From: Scatosoma sp048465415
Lineage (GTDB): Bacteria > Bacillota > Clostridia > Christensenellales > Borkfalkiaceae
Assembly: GCA_048465415.1 (NCBI GenBank)
Contig: DBFWLO010000006.1
Coordinates: 1-64,000, forward strand
Length of the DNA stretch: 64,000 nucleotides
Direction: 5' to 3'
The translations under genes and the position numbers were made by a program. The notes under the pieces are model-generated. The model was not told the origin of the DNA and ran no database searches. It saw nothing but the letters and a program-made list of their open reading frames with translations. Below, piece after piece: positions 62,410 to 64,000 of the stretch (position 1 is its first letter; each line of letters starts with the position of its first letter).

Positions 62410-64000
62410 GCGGGCGCGAACGGTACGTACTTAGCGAAAAGACTTACGATATGGCCAAAGAACGGCTTGCCTCCGTTCTCTTCGTCACCGGCAACGGCTA
62501 TATGGGGGTGCGCGGCAGTTTCGAGGAATATTCGACGCTAGGCGTGCAGGGGCTTTATATCCGGGGGTATATCGACGAGATCACCGAGATCTGCACGCCC
62601 GTGCCCACCGATTATTATACGAAAAAATACTATTTCAACGAGGAACGTTTAAAGGAATTCGAGCGTACGGAGTGCGGCGTCAACGTCGCCGATATTCTCA
62701 CCGTGCGGATCCGTATCGGCGGCAGACCTTTTCTCATGCACGAGGGAAAGCTCCTGAGCTACGAACGAAAGCTCGACCTCCGCACGGGCGTGCTCACCCG
62801 CTCGGTACGTTGGCGGAGCGAGGACGGGGACGTTACGGACATCGTGTTCGAGCGTTTCGCCTCCTACGCCGACAAGCATCTCTATTGCCAAAGAGTAACC
62901 GTTATTCCCGTCGGTCACGATCAGCCCGTGGAGATTTATTCCGGCATGGATCTGCGTACGAAAACGAACGGTCAACGGGCGACGAAAGCCGTCGAACGCA
63001 ACGCGGAGGGGGATTCCCTCTTCGCCCGCGTCGAGAGCGGTCCCAAATATGCTTTTTCCTGCATGATCGGCGTCGACAGCCGCGTCGCCGGGGAGTACGC
63101 GCGCACGGAGTGCCGGGAGGAGGGGATCTTCGCCGTCGGCTATCGGGGCCGCGGCAGAGCCGTACTCGAAAAAAAGATCTGTCTCGTCACTTCCCGAGAC
63201 TGCGAAGGAGACCTTCGGGAATATTTCGCAAAAGTCCGCCGCCGCAGTCCCGTTTTTTATGCCGAAAATCTCCGATGCCATTTAAAGGCGTTTATTCCGG
63301 CCTTCACGCGCGGGAACGTGCGGATCGGCGGAGATGTCGAGGCGGGGATTTCCGTCGCGTTCTCGTGCTTCCAGACGCTTATTTCGGCCTGTCGGTGGGA
63401 TAACGTTCACGGAGTGGGCGCAAAGGGACTGACGGGGGAGCAGTATCACCAGTACGTGTGGTGGGACAGCGAAATCTATCAGATGCCCTATTTCATCTAT
63501 ACGGCGCCGGAAACGGCGAAAAAGCTCCTCGAATACCGGTATCGGACGCTGCGGCAGGCGAGGGAGAACGCGCGGGCGGCGGGAAGGAAGGGAGCGCGGT
63601 TCGCGTTCTGTTCGGCGGTGACGGGCGAGGAGTGCGTGTGGAGCTTCTGCAATCACCCTTTCATGCAGGATCATATTTCCGCGGACGTGGCTTTTTCGAC
63701 GCTGCACTACTACGACGCGACGGGGGATAAGGAGTTCATGGAAAGGGAGGGCTACGAACTCTTGTTCGCCTGTCTCGAATACTGGCTCTCGCGCGCGGAG
63801 CGTACGGCGCGGGGATACGAGATCCGCCGCGTCACCGGCCCGGACGAACATCACCCCTTTGTGGATAACGACGCGTACACCAACTATCTGGTGCGTTATG
63901 TCGTAAAACGGGGCGTAAAGCTTTACGAAGCGGAAGGGGAAAGCGGTTTCGATTTCGCGGCGATCGGCGTCGGAGAGCAGTTGATTTCGGGGCTTAAAGA
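62406..64000 (+). CDS. GH65-family glycoside phosphorylase (3' end outside window)
   Basis: The first 531 residues of a GH65 enzyme. The N-terminal beta-sandwich (about 1-260) has LFVTGNGYMGVRGSFEEY; the (alpha/alpha)6 barrel begins near 300 (WDSEIYQMPYF) and contains the general acid Glu481 in TGPDEHHPFVDNDAYTNY. Family members phosphorolyse or hydrolyse alpha-linked disaccharides (maltose, kojibiose, trehalose and others). Translationally coupled to the ADP-ribosylglycohydrolase-fold gene. Confidence 0.95.
   Translation, partial: MSGRERYVLSEKTYDMAKERLASVLFVTGNGYMGVRGSFEEYSTLGVQGLYIRGYIDEITEICTPVPTDYYTKKYYFNEERLKEFERTECGVNVADILTVRIRIGGRPFLMHEGKLLSYERKLDLRTGVLTRSVRWRSEDGDVTDIVFERFASYADKHLYCQRVTVIPVGHDQPVEIYSGMDLRTKTNGQRATKAVERNAEGDSLFARVESGPKYAFSCMIGVDSRVAGEYARTECREEGIFAVGYRGRGRAVLEKKICLVTSRDCEGDLREYFAKVRRRSPVFYAENLRCHLKAFIPAFTRGNVRIGGDVEAGISVAFSCFQTLISACRWDNVHGVGAKGLTGEQYHQYVWWDSEIYQMPYFIYTAPETAKKLLEYRYRTLRQARENARAAGRKGARFAFCSAVTGEECVWSFCNHPFMQDHISADVAFSTLHYYDATGDKEFMEREGYELLFACLEYWLSRAERTARGYEIRRVTGPDEHHPFVDNDAYTNYLVRYVVKRGVKLYEAEGESGFDFAAIGVGEQLISGLK

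Noticed and set aside
1..64000. CRISPR array, insertion sequence or complete prophage
   Set aside because: No regularly spaced repeats, transposase genes or phage structural genes are seen anywhere in the window.

Overview
The window looks like a chromosomal segment of a spore-forming Bacillota of the class Clostridia, probably an uncultured gut lineage. The evidence is a large Firmicutes-type SRP RNA with Alu domain, the spore-cortex pair YabP/YabQ next to a DivIC-like protein, consensus sigma-A promoters (TTGACA, 17 bp, TATAAT) in front of many genes, strong AAGGAGG-type ribosome binding sites and a glycan-degrading lifestyle. Base composition is close to balanced, with more AT-rich stretches at about 49.4-51.9 kb. 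The lineage is an inference; the gene content is read directly.

Layout. 0-0.33 kb: the end of an unidentified gene, a tmRNA/tRNA-3'-end-like remnant and a perfect inverted repeat. 0.36-15 kb: glycan system 1. It has an AraC regulator, then a divergent run of five lipoproteins (SGNH esterase-like, GH43 with CBM32-like tail, CBM9-like, a giant triplicated lectin-like protein, a sugar-binding protein), two ABC permeases and a GH3 glycosidase. 15-18.5 kb: a LysR regulator divergent from an aldo/keto reductase-ferredoxin, ECF S component and DUF1893 operon. 18.5-29.3 kb: GNAT, a lipoprotein, guaB-guaA, several small or unknown genes, a Cys/Gly-rich protein, YihY and DegV. 29.5-32.5 kb: a D-2-hydroxyacid dehydrogenase/L-serine dehydratase operon and four tRNAs (Asp, Phe, Thr, Tyr). 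32.8-42.9 kb: a membrane protein, SRP RNA, a heterodimeric ABC exporter, an Mrp ATPase, a glycolipid-type GT4/acyltransferase pair and an XRE membrane regulator. 42.9-49.4 kb: thyA-folA, typA, and a yabP-yabQ-divIC-ppx-M50-like operon. 49.5-51.8 kb: a self-contained sigma factor / secreted cysteine-peptidase-like protein / putative anti-sigma set. 51.9-53.9 kb: a WYL regulator and an XRE/ImmA pair. 54-64 kb: glycan system 2. It has a LacI-type double operator with an attenuator-like terminator, a surface lectin protein, a GH28-like hydrolase, a sugar ABC transporter without its ATPase, an ADP-ribosylglycohydrolase-fold protein and a GH65 phosphorylase cut by the window end.

How the parts work together. 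Both glycan systems follow the same logic. Surface lipoproteins bind and trim polymer, an SBP plus two permeases import oligomers, and a cytoplasmic GH3 or GH65 enzyme splits them. Neither system encodes an ATPase, so a shared MsmK-type ATPase elsewhere is presumed. The serine dehydratase and hydroxyacid dehydrogenase could convert serine to pyruvate and then D-lactate. guaB-guaA and thyA-folA supply nucleotides.

The most unusual signals are four. First, a 69-nt structured leader present twice, upstream of the hydroxyacid dehydrogenase and of thyA, with compensatory changes in its stem. Second, the sigma / secreted peptidase / anti-sigma cassette. Third, two regulators whose promoters place the predicted transcription start exactly on the AUG (leaderless mRNAs). 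Fourth, the operator-terminator-operator leader of glycan system 2.
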